This document shows, in pieces, positions 43,036-51,436 of a stretch of DNA of 64,000 nt (position 1 is its first letter; each line of letters opens with the position of its first letter). The position numbers and the translations under genes are program-made. The DNA comes from Streptomyces albiflavescens (GTDB lineage: Bacteria; Actinomycetota; Actinomycetes; Streptomycetales; Streptomycetaceae). The DNA lies in assembly GCF_014645835.1 (NCBI RefSeq), contig NZ_BMMM01000003.1, forward strand, positions 1 through 64,000, in the 5' to 3' direction. Under the pieces are notes generated by a model. That model was not told the origin of the DNA. It did not search any database and worked only from the letters and a program-made list of their open reading frames with translations.

Positions 43036-43530
43036 ATGAGATCACTCACCGAGCAGGACATCCGCACCTCATTCATCAACTGCTCCAAGGGGGAGGCCAA
43101 GCGCCTCGCGATACCCCGTGACCTCGAGGACCGCCCCTGGGACGACCTGGACTTCCTGGGCTGGCGAGATCCCGGAGCGCCGGACCGCAGCTATCTCGTC
43201 ACCGAGCGGGCGGACGACGTCGTGGGCGTCACCCTGCGCTTCCCCTCCTCGCAACGCGGCCTCCTGCACCGCAGCATGTGCTCGCTGTGCCTGACGACCC
43301 ACCCGGGCAACGGGGTCTCGTTGATGACGGCCCGCAAGGCGGGCACGGCCGGCCGCGAGGGCAACTCGGTCGGCGTCTACATGTGCGCCGACCTCGCCTG
43401 CTCCTTGTACGTGCGAGGCAAGAAGATCCCCGACCCCGGAAGCCGCTTCGAGGAGACCCTCACGGTGGAGGAGCAGATCGACCGGACGGTGGGGCGCCTG
43501 TCGGCCTTCCTGGAGAAGCTGTACGTGTGA
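43036..43530 (+). CDS. FBP-domain (treble-clef zinc finger) protein
   Basis: A 164-residue protein matching the C-terminal FBP domain found in EF-G-binding/fibronectin-binding-like proteins. A zinc-binding region is MCSLCLTTHPGNG with a second pair in CADLACSLYVRGKK. Such proteins (FusB-like relatives) can bind EF-G and alter fusidic acid sensitivity, and actinobacterial members are uncharacterised. The ATG follows CAGGAGAGAGCCCTC. A promoter with a strong operator lies 85 bp upstream. Immediately upstream, CCATCGA units are repeated three or more times. Confidence 0.8.
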   Translation: MRSLTEQDIRTSFINCSKGEAKRLAIPRDLEDRPWDDLDFLGWRDPGAPDRSYLVTERADDVVGVTLRFPSSQRGLLHRSMCSLCLTTHPGNGVSLMTARKAGTAGREGNSVGVYMCADLACSLYVRGKKIPDPGSRFEETLTVEEQIDRTVGRLSAFLEKLYV

Positions 43531-43559
43531 CTCCGTGCCTGCCCGGCGCAGCCGTACGA

Positions 43560-44420
43560 CTACTTCCTGGAGCCTTCGTGCGCGTCCATGTCCTGCGTGC
43601 CGATGACGGACAGCAGCTCCAACTGCGCAGCGCCCTCGGTACCCGGTGGGGCGGTGAACCACAGCAGGCGCTGGCGTCCGTCCTCACTGAACAGGCTGTG
43701 GCAGTCCACCTCGATGACGCCCAGCGCGGGGTGGACGATGCGCTTGTGGTCGGCCCGGCGCACGGCCACGTCATGGGTGTCCCACAAGGCGGCGAACTCC
43801 TCGCTGCGTCGCCGCAGTTCTGCCACCATCCTGGTCACCTCGCCGTCGCGACCGCGCCGGGCGGCGACGGCCTGGAGGTCGGCCACGAAGACCCGGGAGT
43901 GGTGCGGGTGCTCGTCGGCCGGATAGATCGCGCGGGCGGCGGGGTCGGTGAACCACCGGTGGACGAAACTCGCCGACCGGCCGCGCGCCGCAGGGTGTCG
44001 GCCGACGAGCGCGACGGCCAGATCGTTCTGGACGAGGGTCTCGTGCAGATCGGTGATGACCTGTGCGGGGGTCGTGGTGAGCCGGTCCAGCAGGCCGAGC
44101 AGGGCCGGCTGGACGAGCGCGGTCGGGCCGTGCGCCACCCGGGGCAGGGGCCGGTCGGCGAGATGGAAGAGGTGGTCGCGTTCGTCGCCGCCCAGGCGCA
44201 GCGCCCGGGCGAGCGCGGCCAGGGTCTGCTCCGAGGGCTGGGCGCCGCGCCCCCGTTCCAGCTCGGTGTAGTAGTCCGCCGACAGGCCGGCCAGCTGCGC
44301 GACCTCCTCGCGCCGCAGGCCGGGCACCCGGCGCCGGGGTCCGGCGGGCAGACCGACGTCGGCCGGACGGATCCGGTCACGCCGGGACTTCAGGAACGCG
44401 GCGAGTTCGGGAAGGTTCAC
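43560..44420 (-). CDS. XRE-type regulator with MmyB-like ligand domain
   Basis: A 286-residue regulator. An N-terminal HTH (residues 20-75) has LRREEVAQLAGLSADYYTELERGRGAQPS. From about residue 105 the MmyB-like domain follows, with ITDLHETLVQNDLAVALVG, FVADLQAVAARRGRD and VRRADHKRIVHPALGVIEVDC. The domain is thought to bind fatty-acid-like ligands. Divergent from the tautomerase gene across 189 bp with a CCAGGGG/CCCCTGG palindrome, so it probably controls that gene. Confidence 0.9.
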   Translation of the reverse strand: MNLPELAAFLKSRRDRIRPADVGLPAGPRRRVPGLRREEVAQLAGLSADYYTELERGRGAQPSEQTLAALARALRLGGDERDHLFHLADRPLPRVAHGPTALVQPALLGLLDRLTTTPAQVITDLHETLVQNDLAVALVGRHPAARGRSASFVHRWFTDPAARAIYPADEHPHHSRVFVADLQAVAARRGRDGEVTRMVAELRRRSEEFAALWDTHDVAVRRADHKRIVHPALGVIEVDCHSLFSEDGRQRLLWFTAPPGTEGAAQLELLSVIGTQDMDAHEGSRK

Positions 44421-44453
44421 TCCCCCATCGTCACCCGTCGAGCGAGGTCCGAG

Positions 44454-44474
44454 CCAGGGGATGACAACCCCTGG
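44454..44474. promoter_or_regulatory. Operator-like palindrome in the divergent gap
   Basis: CCAGGGG-ATGACAA-CCCCTGG is a perfect 7-7-7 palindrome lying 34 bp from the XRE/MmyB start. A further CCCTGG is found just downstream. Likely binding site of the XRE regulator. Confidence 0.6.
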
Positions 44475-44609
44475 GTGGGCGCAGCCCTGGCTGGGGACCG
44501 ACGACCCGGTTGATCGTGGAGGGGACGGCGAGAGACGGCGACGACAGCGACCCGACGTCCCGAGTCCCGCTCTCGCCGCTCACCCGACCCACCGTGGAAA
44601 GAGATCGAC

Positions 44610-44825
44610 ATGCCGTTCGCGAACTTCAAGGTCCCCGCCGACACCCTCACCGACAAGCAGAAGGAGCTGATCATCGCCCGCACCACCGACCTGTACGCCG
44701 AGATCTACGGCGAACGCGCTCGCGCCACCACCTTGGTACTGGTCGAGGAGGTCCCCGACGGCGGCTGGGGCATCGGCGGGGACGTACTGACCCTCGCCAA
44801 GATCCAGCAGCCGCCGCAGACCTGA
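44610..44825 (+). CDS. 4-Oxalocrotonate tautomerase family protein
   Basis: A 71-residue tautomerase. After Met removal the N-terminus is Pro (MPFANFKVP), the catalytic base of the family. LTDKQKELIIARTTDLYAEIYGERARATTLVLVEEV and GWGIGGDVLT match the rest of the fold. Its small size fits the oligomeric 4-OT group. Divergent from the MmyB-type regulator. GGAAAGAGATCGAC supplies the ribosome site. Confidence 0.9.
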   Translation: MPFANFKVPADTLTDKQKELIIARTTDLYAEIYGERARATTLVLVEEVPDGGWGIGGDVLTLAKIQQPPQT

Positions 44826-44867
44826 GAAGAGTGAGCCGGCCACAGGGTCAGTGAGCGCCGCCGGGAT

Positions 44868-45239
44868 TCACCGATCGGGTGCGGCCCGACGCACCTGGGC
44901 GGGTGTCGTCTGCAACTGCTGAGGCTGGCTGTCGCGCTGCGCGTCGTGCCGGGCGAGCACGGCGAGGAGGTCCATCACGGTGAGACCGGCTTCGGCCGGG
45001 TGCCGGAGAAAGGCCCCTGGTTCGATGCGGTAGGTGTTGGAGCGTCCCTGCCGGGTGTGGGAGAGATACCCCTCCCGCTCCAGATCGGAAATGATCTTCT
45101 GCACAGCACGCTCGGTGAGTCGACAGCGCGCGGCCATGTCGCGGATCCGGGTGTTGGGATCCTCGGCGATCGCGGTCAGCACGCGGGCGTGGTTGGTCAG
45201 GAACGTCCAACCTGTATGTGTCTCCGGCACTCCACCCAT
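44868..45239 (-). CDS. Winged-helix (MarR/ArsR-like) transcriptional regulator
   Basis: A 123-residue DNA-binding protein. The HTH is residues 18-75: FLTNHARVLTAIAEDPNTRIRDMAARCRLTERAVQKIISDLEREGYLSHTRQGRSNTYRI. The remaining 45 residues contain one helix and no ligand domain. The ATG at 45239 has no clear Shine-Dalgarno; an upstream in-frame ATG at 45266 is possible. Divergent from the STAS-ANTAR gene, so it may regulate it. Confidence 0.85.
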   Translation of the reverse strand: MGGVPETHTGWTFLTNHARVLTAIAEDPNTRIRDMAARCRLTERAVQKIISDLEREGYLSHTRQGRSNTYRIEPGAFLRHPAEAGLTVMDLLAVLARHDAQRDSQPQQLQTTPAQVRRAAPDR

Positions 45240-45288
45240 GGAGCCAGGATATGGCGTGGCATTCACGAAAACAAAAGGGGGAAATGAA

Positions 45289-45312
45289 GTTCATGTATCC
45301 CTTGACGGGTGA
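45289..45312 (+). promoter_or_regulatory. Candidate SigB-type promoter of the STAS-ANTAR gene
   Basis: GTTC, 14 bp, then GGGTGA resembles the Streptomyces general-stress promoter (GNNT-N14-16-GGGTA). TTGACG also occurs within. The region is AT-rich compared with surroundings. Confidence 0.35.
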
Positions 45313-45372
45313 TGCCCTCGTGACCGAGCCTGGAGGAGATGGAGACGGGCTGATGCCTCGGGAGCGACTGCC

Positions 45373-46077
45373 ATGTCAGAACCGGCGCTTTCCCTCACGA
45401 ACGGGGAGGCTGTCGCCTGCGCGGCGGACGCCTCGGCGGGTGAGTCGCCGCATCCATGGCTGCGCATCGAAACGTACCCGGCAGACGACCGTGTGCTCGT
45501 CGTGGTGTCCGGCGACCTCGACATCGACACCGAGGAGACGCTGCAGAACGCCCTGCGCGACGCGGTGGCCGGTTCCGTCAGCGGCATTGATCTCGACCTG
45601 AACGGAGTCGAGTTCTGCGACTGCTCCGGGCTCAACGTCCTGCTGCGTATGCGCAGGCGTGCGCTGGCGGACGGCAAGACCGTCGCCATCCGCACCGCCG
45701 GCGCCTCCGTCGAGAGGCTGCTCGACCTCACTCACGCGCGCCCCCTGTTCGCCTGGACGGACGAGGACACGCAGTGCGTCGATGCCGATCAGGACCTGCG
45801 CATCGAACTCCTCCAGCTGCGACAGGCCATGCAGACCCGTCCCGTCATCGATCTGGCCCGCGGAGTCCTGATGGCCAGCTTCGCCCTGAGCGCCGAGGAC
45901 GCCTGGAAGGTCCTGGTCACGGTCTCCCAGCGCACCAACACCAAACTGCGCCACGTGGCCCAGGACTTGGTGAACAGCGTCAACGGCGACCCGCTGCCCG
46001 AGCCGAAGCAACAGCAGCTCGCCGCGGCGGTCGCCGATCACAGCACGGCCCCGGCGCCGCCCTTGGACGCTGCGTGA
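45373..46077 (+). CDS. STAS-ANTAR fusion protein
   Basis: A 234-residue two-domain protein. Residues 28-120 form a STAS anti-anti-sigma domain with DLDLNGVEFCDCSGLNVLLRMRRRAL (the DCSG serine). Residues about 142-205 form an ANTAR RNA-binding antiterminator: LRIELLQLRQAMQTRPVIDLARGVLMASF, ALSAEDAWKVLVTVSQRTN and TKLRHVAQDLV. The fusion would link partner-switching stress signalling to RNA antitermination. Its target RNA is not evident. Divergent from a small wHTH regulator, with a possible SigB promoter. Confidence 0.9.
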   Translation: MSEPALSLTNGEAVACAADASAGESPHPWLRIETYPADDRVLVVVSGDLDIDTEETLQNALRDAVAGSVSGIDLDLNGVEFCDCSGLNVLLRMRRRALADGKTVAIRTAGASVERLLDLTHARPLFAWTDEDTQCVDADQDLRIELLQLRQAMQTRPVIDLARGVLMASFALSAEDAWKVLVTVSQRTNTKLRHVAQDLVNSVNGDPLPEPKQQQLAAAVADHSTAPAPPLDAA

Positions 46078-46149
46078 GCGAGGCGTCAGCACTCCTCCCG
46101 GTGTAAACGCCCTACGCCTGGCAGTGTCGACATTCCACGCCCGGCACGG

Positions 46150-47148
46150 TCAGTTCTCCCCGACGGCGAGCACGATCTTGCCCCGGTTGTCGCGTCGCTC
46201 CAGGCGCTCGTGGGCCGCGCGCGCCTGGTCCAGCGGGAGCACCGTCTCGACCGCTACGCGGTATGTACCGGCCGCGACGCGATCGGCCAACTCCCGCAGG
46301 TCCGCTCGGGGGTCGTAGCCGTGGATCTGCAGATTGGTGAGCTGGAAGCCGAGGACGGCCGCGTTCTTGGGGTAGAAGTCGCGGGTGTCGACGGTGCTCG
46401 GTTCCAGCGCGACATTGGCGAGGGCGACCACCCGCCCGCCGTGCCCGATCTCCCGCAGGCTCCGCCCGAAGGCCCGGCCGCCGACGGTGTCGAGCACTAC
46501 GTCGGCGCCGCGCCCCCCGGTCAGCCGCAGCACCTCCTCGACCTCCGCGTCGTCGGGGTGCGCCGAGGCGTCCAGGGTGACGTGGGCGCCCAGCTCGGCG
46601 GCCCAGGCGGTCTTCTCCGGTGAACCGGCGACCGCGATCACCCGCGCGCCGGCCTCGGCGGCGATCTGCACGGCCGCGCTGCCGACCCCGCTCGCGGCGG
46701 CCTTCACCACCACGGTGTCGTCCTTGGTCACCTTGGCCAGACTGCGCAGGCAGTACCAGGCGGAGAGCCAGGCGACGGGCAGGGTCGCGGCCTCGGTCAG
46801 ATCCACGGCATCCGGCAGGATCGTCACCTGTCCGGCCGGCACGACGGCCAATTCGGCGTAGAAACCAGGGGCGTTCACGCCGTCCAGGGCCATGACCCGC
46901 TGCCCGACGCCGATGCCGGTCACCCCCTCCCCCACCGCCGCGACGATTCCGGCCGCCTCGACGCCCGGTATCAGCGGTGGCCGTCCGGCCCGGTGGTACA
47001 CCCCGGCGCGAATCAGCGCGTCCGCCCGGTTCACGCCCGCCGCCACGACCTTCACCAGCACCTGGCCCGGCCCCGCGACCGGATCGGGCACCTCCACCGG
47101 CACCAGCACCTCGGGCCCGCCGAACTCTTCGATCCGCACCGCACGCAT
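46150..47148 (-). CDS. Quinone oxidoreductase-like NADPH enzyme
   Basis: A 332-residue zinc-free MDR enzyme. MRAVRIEEFGGPEVLVPVEVPD opens the GroES-like domain, with VVAAGVNRADALIRAGVY. The Rossmann loop is VVVKAAASGVGSAAVQIAAEAGARVIAVAG and then ELGAHVTLDAS. Typical of Qor/zeta-crystallin reductases. The ATG at 47148 is chosen since homology starts there. It is divergent from a CGNR/ABATE regulator across 123 bp holding a 49-bp inverted repeat. Confidence 0.9.
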   Translation of the reverse strand: MRAVRIEEFGGPEVLVPVEVPDPVAGPGQVLVKVVAAGVNRADALIRAGVYHRAGRPPLIPGVEAAGIVAAVGEGVTGIGVGQRVMALDGVNAPGFYAELAVVPAGQVTILPDAVDLTEAATLPVAWLSAWYCLRSLAKVTKDDTVVVKAAASGVGSAAVQIAAEAGARVIAVAGSPEKTAWAAELGAHVTLDASAHPDDAEVEEVLRLTGGRGADVVLDTVGGRAFGRSLREIGHGGRVVALANVALEPSTVDTRDFYPKNAAVLGFQLTNLQIHGYDPRADLRELADRVAAGTYRVAVETVLPLDQARAAHERLERRDNRGKIVLAVGEN

Positions 47149-47204
47149 ACCCGTACCCGCTCTCTCATGGCGACGCCGGAGCACGCTCCACACACGGGAG
47201 CGTC

Positions 47205-47253
47205 GACACCGGTTCAACAGGTGTCACGATGCGACACCCCATGAACCGGTGTC
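47205..47253. promoter_or_regulatory. 49-bp inverted repeat, divergent operator
   Basis: Two 21-bp arms match at 18 of 21 positions around a 7-bp centre. Outer parts are GACACCGGTTCA (47205) and TGAACCGGTGTC (47242); inner parts are GGTGTC and GACACC. Either a nested pair of operators or one large site for the CGNR regulator. Confidence 0.8.
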
Positions 47254-47271
47254 AAGCGCTAAGCTCGATGC

Positions 47272-47886
47272 ATGAGCAGCCCCGCCCCGGACCCGATGTC
47301 GGCGTTCCCCTTCATCGGCGGCCGCCCCTGCCTGAACTTCGTCGCCACGCTCGGCAAGCGCCACACCGGTACGCCACTTGAACGACTCCCCGACCCGGAC
47401 GCCCTGACCCGCTGGATCGGCGAGGCGGGTCTGCGCGCCCCGGCGGACGACGCGCGGATGCCGGTCACCGAGGGCGATCTGGCCTACGCCCGCACGCTGC
47501 GCGAGGCCCTCTACCGCCTCGTACGCGCCGCGATGGATGGAGACGTCCCGGACCCGACCGATGTCGCCCAGGTCAACGAGGCCGCCGCCCGTCCCGACCT
47601 CGCCCCCCAGCTCGGAGACCCGGACGGCGGCTCGCGGTCGCCGCTCTGCTGGAAGGCCGAGCAGCCCGCTCCGGCAGCCCTGGCGACCGTGGCCCGGGAC
47701 GCAATCCTGCTGGTCACCGGCCCGCTGCTGGCCAGGGTCAAGGAGTGCGAGAACCCCGGCTGCTCATTGCTCTTCCTGGACGACTCCCAGGCCCGCCGCC
47801 GCCGCTGGTGCTCCATGGACCGCTGCGGCAACCTCGCGAAAGTGGCCGGTTACCGGTCCCGCAGCCGCGCCGCCTCCACCCGGTGA
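47272..47886 (+). CDS. ABATE/CGNR zinc-finger regulator
   Basis: A 204-residue protein. Residues 10-150 form an ABATE (stress-induced regulator) domain, starting FPFIGGRPCLNFVATLGKR. The C-terminal CGNR zinc finger is RVKECENPGCSLLFLDDSQARRRRWCSMDRCGNLAKV, with four Cys ligands and the CGN signature. These are DNA-binding regulators in actinobacteria. It reads away from a quinone oxidoreductase with a large shared inverted repeat, so it probably regulates that gene. Start is near the putative transcription start, possibly leaderless. Confidence 0.9.
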   Translation: MSSPAPDPMSAFPFIGGRPCLNFVATLGKRHTGTPLERLPDPDALTRWIGEAGLRAPADDARMPVTEGDLAYARTLREALYRLVRAAMDGDVPDPTDVAQVNEAAARPDLAPQLGDPDGGSRSPLCWKAEQPAPAALATVARDAILLVTGPLLARVKECENPGCSLLFLDDSQARRRRWCSMDRCGNLAKVAGYRSRSRAASTR

Positions 47887-48197
47887 AGGCGGATCAGGAT
47901 GTCGTGGCACGGGGCGAGCGCGTACAGCTCGGGTCCGGCCCAGCCGAAGTCGTCACCCATGAAACTGGACGGGGTCGTACGGGTGTTGGACGTTGTACGC
48001 AGATCGCCCGTGCCGCCCGACGGCTGATGCGCCGCGATCACCGGCGCTCAGCAGGGCAAGGCGTATCCGGACCGGTGCCGTTTCATGATCCAAGGCTCCC
48101 GTGCGGGGCTCCTTCGGGCCATCCGGCGAGCCTCCCGACGGAGCTGGGGAAAACCTCGCGACGGGCTCTGTGGTTTCCCGGGCTCTCAGCGAGGGCT
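47887..48197. other. Intergenic region without a clear gene
   Basis: In 311 bp I find only a minus-strand frame (47850-48041) ending MGDDFGWAGPELYALAPCHD.., which overlaps the CGNR gene antisense and has no ribosome site. It might be a relic of a lost neighbour. No repeats or hairpins stand out. Confidence 0.4.
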
Positions 48198-48794
48198 TCA
48201 GGACACGGCAGGCGTCCAGCGCGGGTCCCGGCCGAGGAAGGCGAGCAGCGAGTCGGCCCGGCTGTAGTCCTCGGTCACCTCACGCGCAGGGGCGAACACC
48301 CCGAACGAGTTCCGCAGATGATCGACGAGCCGCTCGGCGGCAACCCAGATACCCTCGGCCAACTCCTCGTCCAGCGGCACGTCCTGGCCCGTCGCGACGG
48401 CGATGTCCCAGGCGTGCACAGCCGCGTCCATCGCGCCCGCGGCGGCGGCGATGCGCAGCGGCAGCGGCCCCAGCGGGGTCGCCACCTCCTCGGCGTCGGC
48501 GGGCAAGGGCGCGTAGGCGTCCGCGACGTCCCGCAGCACCTTGTCGAGCACGGCCTGCGCGTCGGCGTCCAGCAGGTCGGCGGGCTGGAAGGGGTCGGAA
48601 CCGGGCCGGCCGACGCCGGTGATCGCGGCGCCGTACGCCTGCTGATCGAGTCGCGCGTGGTTGAGCACCTGGCGTACGGTCCAGTGACTGCACGGCGCCG
48701 GGAAACCCCACGCCTCCTCCGGTACGGCCGCGACCACCTCGCTCAGGTAGGCGTGCGCCCGCGTCAGCAACGTGATGCCCTCGACGTTGTTCAT
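48198..48794 (-). CDS. DinB-like TIGR03086 family metal-binding protein
   Basis: A 198-residue four-helix protein of the mycothiol-dependent maleylpyruvate isomerase/DinB-like fold. CSHWTVRQVLNHARLDQQAYG carries the first His, and AVHAWDIAVATG the second metal-binding segment; a third His (DHLRNSF) follows. Most members are presumed thiol-dependent enzymes of unknown substrate. Divergent from the FUSC-type membrane gene. GGAGGGACCAGG precedes the ATG on the coding strand. Confidence 0.82.
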   Translation of the reverse strand: MNNVEGITLLTRAHAYLSEVVAAVPEEAWGFPAPCSHWTVRQVLNHARLDQQAYGAAITGVGRPGSDPFQPADLLDADAQAVLDKVLRDVADAYAPLPADAEEVATPLGPLPLRIAAAAGAMDAAVHAWDIAVATGQDVPLDEELAEGIWVAAERLVDHLRNSFGVFAPAREVTEDYSRADSLLAFLGRDPRWTPAVS

Positions 48795-48908
48795 CCTGGT
48801 CCCTCCTGGCGTTTGTCGGCCGATGAGGACAATCTAGGGCGGCTTGCGGACAGATACGGTCCTCGATTAAGACGTTCGGTACACCTGTGGAGCGGGAAAA
48901 GCCCAAGG

Positions 48909-50171
48909 ATGCGAGAGGTACGTGAGGAGTGGGCGACATCCGTCGCCCAGCTCGTGAAGCGACACCATGAGCCGGTGGTCGTCCAGACCTTCAGGTCGAC
49001 GGCCGCCGCGACGATCGCGTACGTCATCGCTCTGCACCTCAGCCCCGAGCCCGCGCCGCTCACCGCGCCCCTGACCGCGCTGCTGGTCGTGCAGGTGACG
49101 CTCTACTCCACGATCACCACCGGCATCCGGCGCGTGAACTCCGTGGTGGCCGGCGTCGTCATCGCCATCGGTTTCAGCATCCTCGTGGGGCTGACCTGGT
49201 GGAGTCTGGCGCTGATCATCCTCGCCTCGCTGGTCGTCGGGCATCTCGTACGGGTCAGCGAGTTCGTGCCCGAAGTGGCGATCAGCGCCATGCTGGTCCT
49301 CGGTGTCACCAGGGTCGGCGACACGGCTTGGGCGCGGGTCGTGGAAACGCTGATCGGGGCCGTCGTGGGGCTCGGCGCCAACCTCGTGTTCCCGCCTCCT
49401 GTGTGGGTGAGCGAAGCCGGTGCTTCCATCGAGGATCTGGCGCGCCGGACACGGCAGTTGATGCTGCGGATCGGTGAGGAGGCCGCGGGCCGCACCCCCT
49501 TCCAGCTGGCGGTCGAGCGGTTGCACGAGGCGCGCCGGCTCGACCACGACATCGTCGCGGTGGACGCGGCGCTGCGGCAGGCCGAGGACAGCCTCAAGCT
49601 CAACCCACGCGTGCGCGAGGGTCTGCTGTACCGGGTCGTGCTGCGCACCGGCCTCGACACGCTGGAGATCTGCACGGTGGTCCTGCGGGTCCTCGCGCGC
49701 AGCCTCACCGATCTCGCCAAGGAACGCGAACCCCAGCCGCTGTTCGAAACGCAGGCCGGGGCCACCCTGGAGCAGCTGCTGTCCGAGGTCGCCGACGCCA
49801 TCGTCAGCTTCGCCGTCCTGGTGACCACCGATGTGAGCCAGAGCGCCGCGTCGGCCGAGGCGCGGCTCAGCGCGGAGCTCACCACGGCGGCCGCCACCCG
49901 GGACAAGCTGGCCCAGCTCTTCCTCGAGGAGATCCAGCGGGACGCCCGTCAGTGGCAGCTGCACGGCGCCGTCCTGACGGAGGTCAACCGCATCATCGAC
50001 GAGCTCGACACCGAGCACCGCACCCGCCGGCTCCTCGAGGAGCTCGACCGCGCCACCCGCGAACAGCGCGAGCGCCGGCCGCGCCTCACCCGTCTGCGCC
50101 GGCACCTGCGCCTCCCGGCGCCGCTGCGCCGCGGCCGGAACCGCCCCGCCGCTCCTCGTCGTTCTATGTGA
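48909..50171 (+). CDS. FUSC/aromatic acid exporter-type membrane protein
   Basis: A 420-residue protein. The N-terminal half (residues 18-165) has about six membrane helices: FRSTAAATIAYVIALHLS, PLTALLVVQVTLYSTITTGIRRVNSVVAGVVIAIG and others, as in FUSC/ArAE efflux proteins. The rest is cytosolic and helical with coiled-coil tendency, ending in a very basic tail (residues 390-420). It is a half-size transporter that would work as oligomer. The ATG at 48909 has only AAGG immediately before it; the frame is open upstream but without membrane segments. Confidence 0.8.
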   Translation: MREVREEWATSVAQLVKRHHEPVVVQTFRSTAAATIAYVIALHLSPEPAPLTAPLTALLVVQVTLYSTITTGIRRVNSVVAGVVIAIGFSILVGLTWWSLALIILASLVVGHLVRVSEFVPEVAISAMLVLGVTRVGDTAWARVVETLIGAVVGLGANLVFPPPVWVSEAGASIEDLARRTRQLMLRIGEEAAGRTPFQLAVERLHEARRLDHDIVAVDAALRQAEDSLKLNPRVREGLLYRVVLRTGLDTLEICTVVLRVLARSLTDLAKEREPQPLFETQAGATLEQLLSEVADAIVSFAVLVTTDVSQSAASAEARLSAELTTAAATRDKLAQLFLEEIQRDARQWQLHGAVLTEVNRIIDELDTEHRTRRLLEELDRATREQRERRPRLTRLRRHLRLPAPLRRGRNRPAAPRRSM

Positions 50172-50263
50172 GGAAGCGGTACAAGGAAGTGGTCCGGGAA
50201 AGTGGTCCGACATCGAGACAGGGCCACGGCGTCGAGACAGCGATACGACGAGGGGGCGGGCGG

Positions 50264-51322
50264 ATGACCGAGGGCACCGTACGGATCGACGGAGACGCAC
50301 TGCGGCTGCCGGGCGGGGTGCAGGTGCGGTTCAAGCGGACTCTGCGGCTGCCCGAGACAGGCACGCACGCGTTGCCTCCGGCGCTCGGCGACTTCCCGAT
50401 CCGGCGCGTCGAGGACTATACGGAGACGGTGCCCGCCGAATGGCGGGCACGGGGTGGTGTGATGCTGCCGGTGTATCTGCGCGAGGCCATGTGGCTGAGT
50501 TTCGCCGGGACGTCGGAGCCGGCCGCCCTGCAGATCGGCGTGGGCAAGGTGTGCGCGGTCTCGGGCAAGCCGTGGAGTTCCCGCCTCAGCCGGCACCCGC
50601 AGAACTATGTGGTGCTGCCGCGCCAGCCGTGGCTCGACGGCATCAACTCCGGGAAGGGAACCGTCCGCCAGTTCGTGGCGGTGCCTCTGGGGCTGGGCGC
50701 CACCGTCGAGGGCCAGGTCACCGGCGAAGAGGTGTGGGGCGGCGTACAGCTGCAGTCCTTCCCGCTCAACGACGGGGAGCTGGCCGCATGGCGTGAGGCG
50801 GAGCGCCGCAGGGCGGAGGAGCTCACGCGCATGCCGCCCGTGGGGGGCTACGGCGCCGCGTTCCCCATGGCAGCCGCTCCGCCCGCGCCGGGGGCCGCTC
50901 CGGCCCCCGCGGGTGCTCCGGCGGCGCGGCCTCGGAGCGCTCCGGCGATGGGCCTCGGCGTCGGCGGCTCCATGCGCCAGGAGGTCTACCGGGACGACCG
51001 GCCCCTGCGGGCCTGGGCCAAGGAGCCGGCCGGGCGCGTGTTCGTCCATCTCGTGACGCCCCCGGAGTGGCGCCGCATCACCGGCGAGGCGCCGCCGCCG
51101 TCCCCGGTGGACCGCGCGGCCTACACCCGGGCCGGGCTGCCCTGGTTCGACTACTACGACCAGGACGCCACCGACCTGGCCCCGACGGACACACTGGGCT
51201 CGGTGCAGCCGGTCGGCGACTGGCTCGGCGACGACCACGAGCCCTGGCAGCAGCCCTCGCCCCACCAGGTGAAGCCGCTCGGGGACGCGCCGGGCACGCC
51301 GGTCGAGGACGGTGACTGGTAA
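50264..51322 (+). CDS. Conserved hypothetical protein
   Basis: A 352-residue soluble protein whose family I cannot name. Residues 1-185 look like one compact beta-rich domain (VQVRFKRTLRLPETGTHALPPALGDFPI, MLPVYLREAMWLSFAG, YVVLPRQPWLDGIN, VRQFVAVPLGLGATVEGQVTGEEVWGGVQ). A low-complexity Pro/Ala linker follows (residues 210-235). A second part has GGSMRQEVYRDDRPLRAWAKEPAGRVFVHLV and an acidic, aromatic tail with WFDYYDQD. Conserved motifs suggest a real family restricted to actinomycetes. The ATG has a purine-rich GAGGGGGCGGGCGG site. Confidence 0.75.
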   Translation: MTEGTVRIDGDALRLPGGVQVRFKRTLRLPETGTHALPPALGDFPIRRVEDYTETVPAEWRARGGVMLPVYLREAMWLSFAGTSEPAALQIGVGKVCAVSGKPWSSRLSRHPQNYVVLPRQPWLDGINSGKGTVRQFVAVPLGLGATVEGQVTGEEVWGGVQLQSFPLNDGELAAWREAERRRAEELTRMPPVGGYGAAFPMAAAPPAPGAAPAPAGAPAARPRSAPAMGLGVGGSMRQEVYRDDRPLRAWAKEPAGRVFVHLVTPPEWRRITGEAPPPSPVDRAAYTRAGLPWFDYYDQDATDLAPTDTLGSVQPVGDWLGDDHEPWQQPSPHQVKPLGDAPGTPVEDGDW

Positions 51323-51334
51323 TCGACGACCAGC

Positions 51335-51353
51335 CGTTGCATCGTATGCAACG
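51335..51353. promoter_or_regulatory. Perfect 19-bp palindrome upstream of the lactonase gene
   Basis: CGTTGCAT-CGT-ATGCAACG lies 12 bp after the preceding stop and 100 bp before the lactonase. It is too short and AT-balanced for a strong terminator, so an operator is more likely. Confidence 0.5.
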
Positions 51354-51436
51354 ACTGTTGCCGTTCTTGCACTCCACGGGTGTCGCACGCCATGGTGGCT
51401 GTGATGGCTGAGGCAACCGACACCCGAGGTGCAGGC

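Noticed and set aside
48855..48880. A third copy of the 23-bp operator (GGTCCTCGATTAAG)
   Set aside because: Only one half resembles the element and it lies before an unrelated membrane gene; treated as chance.
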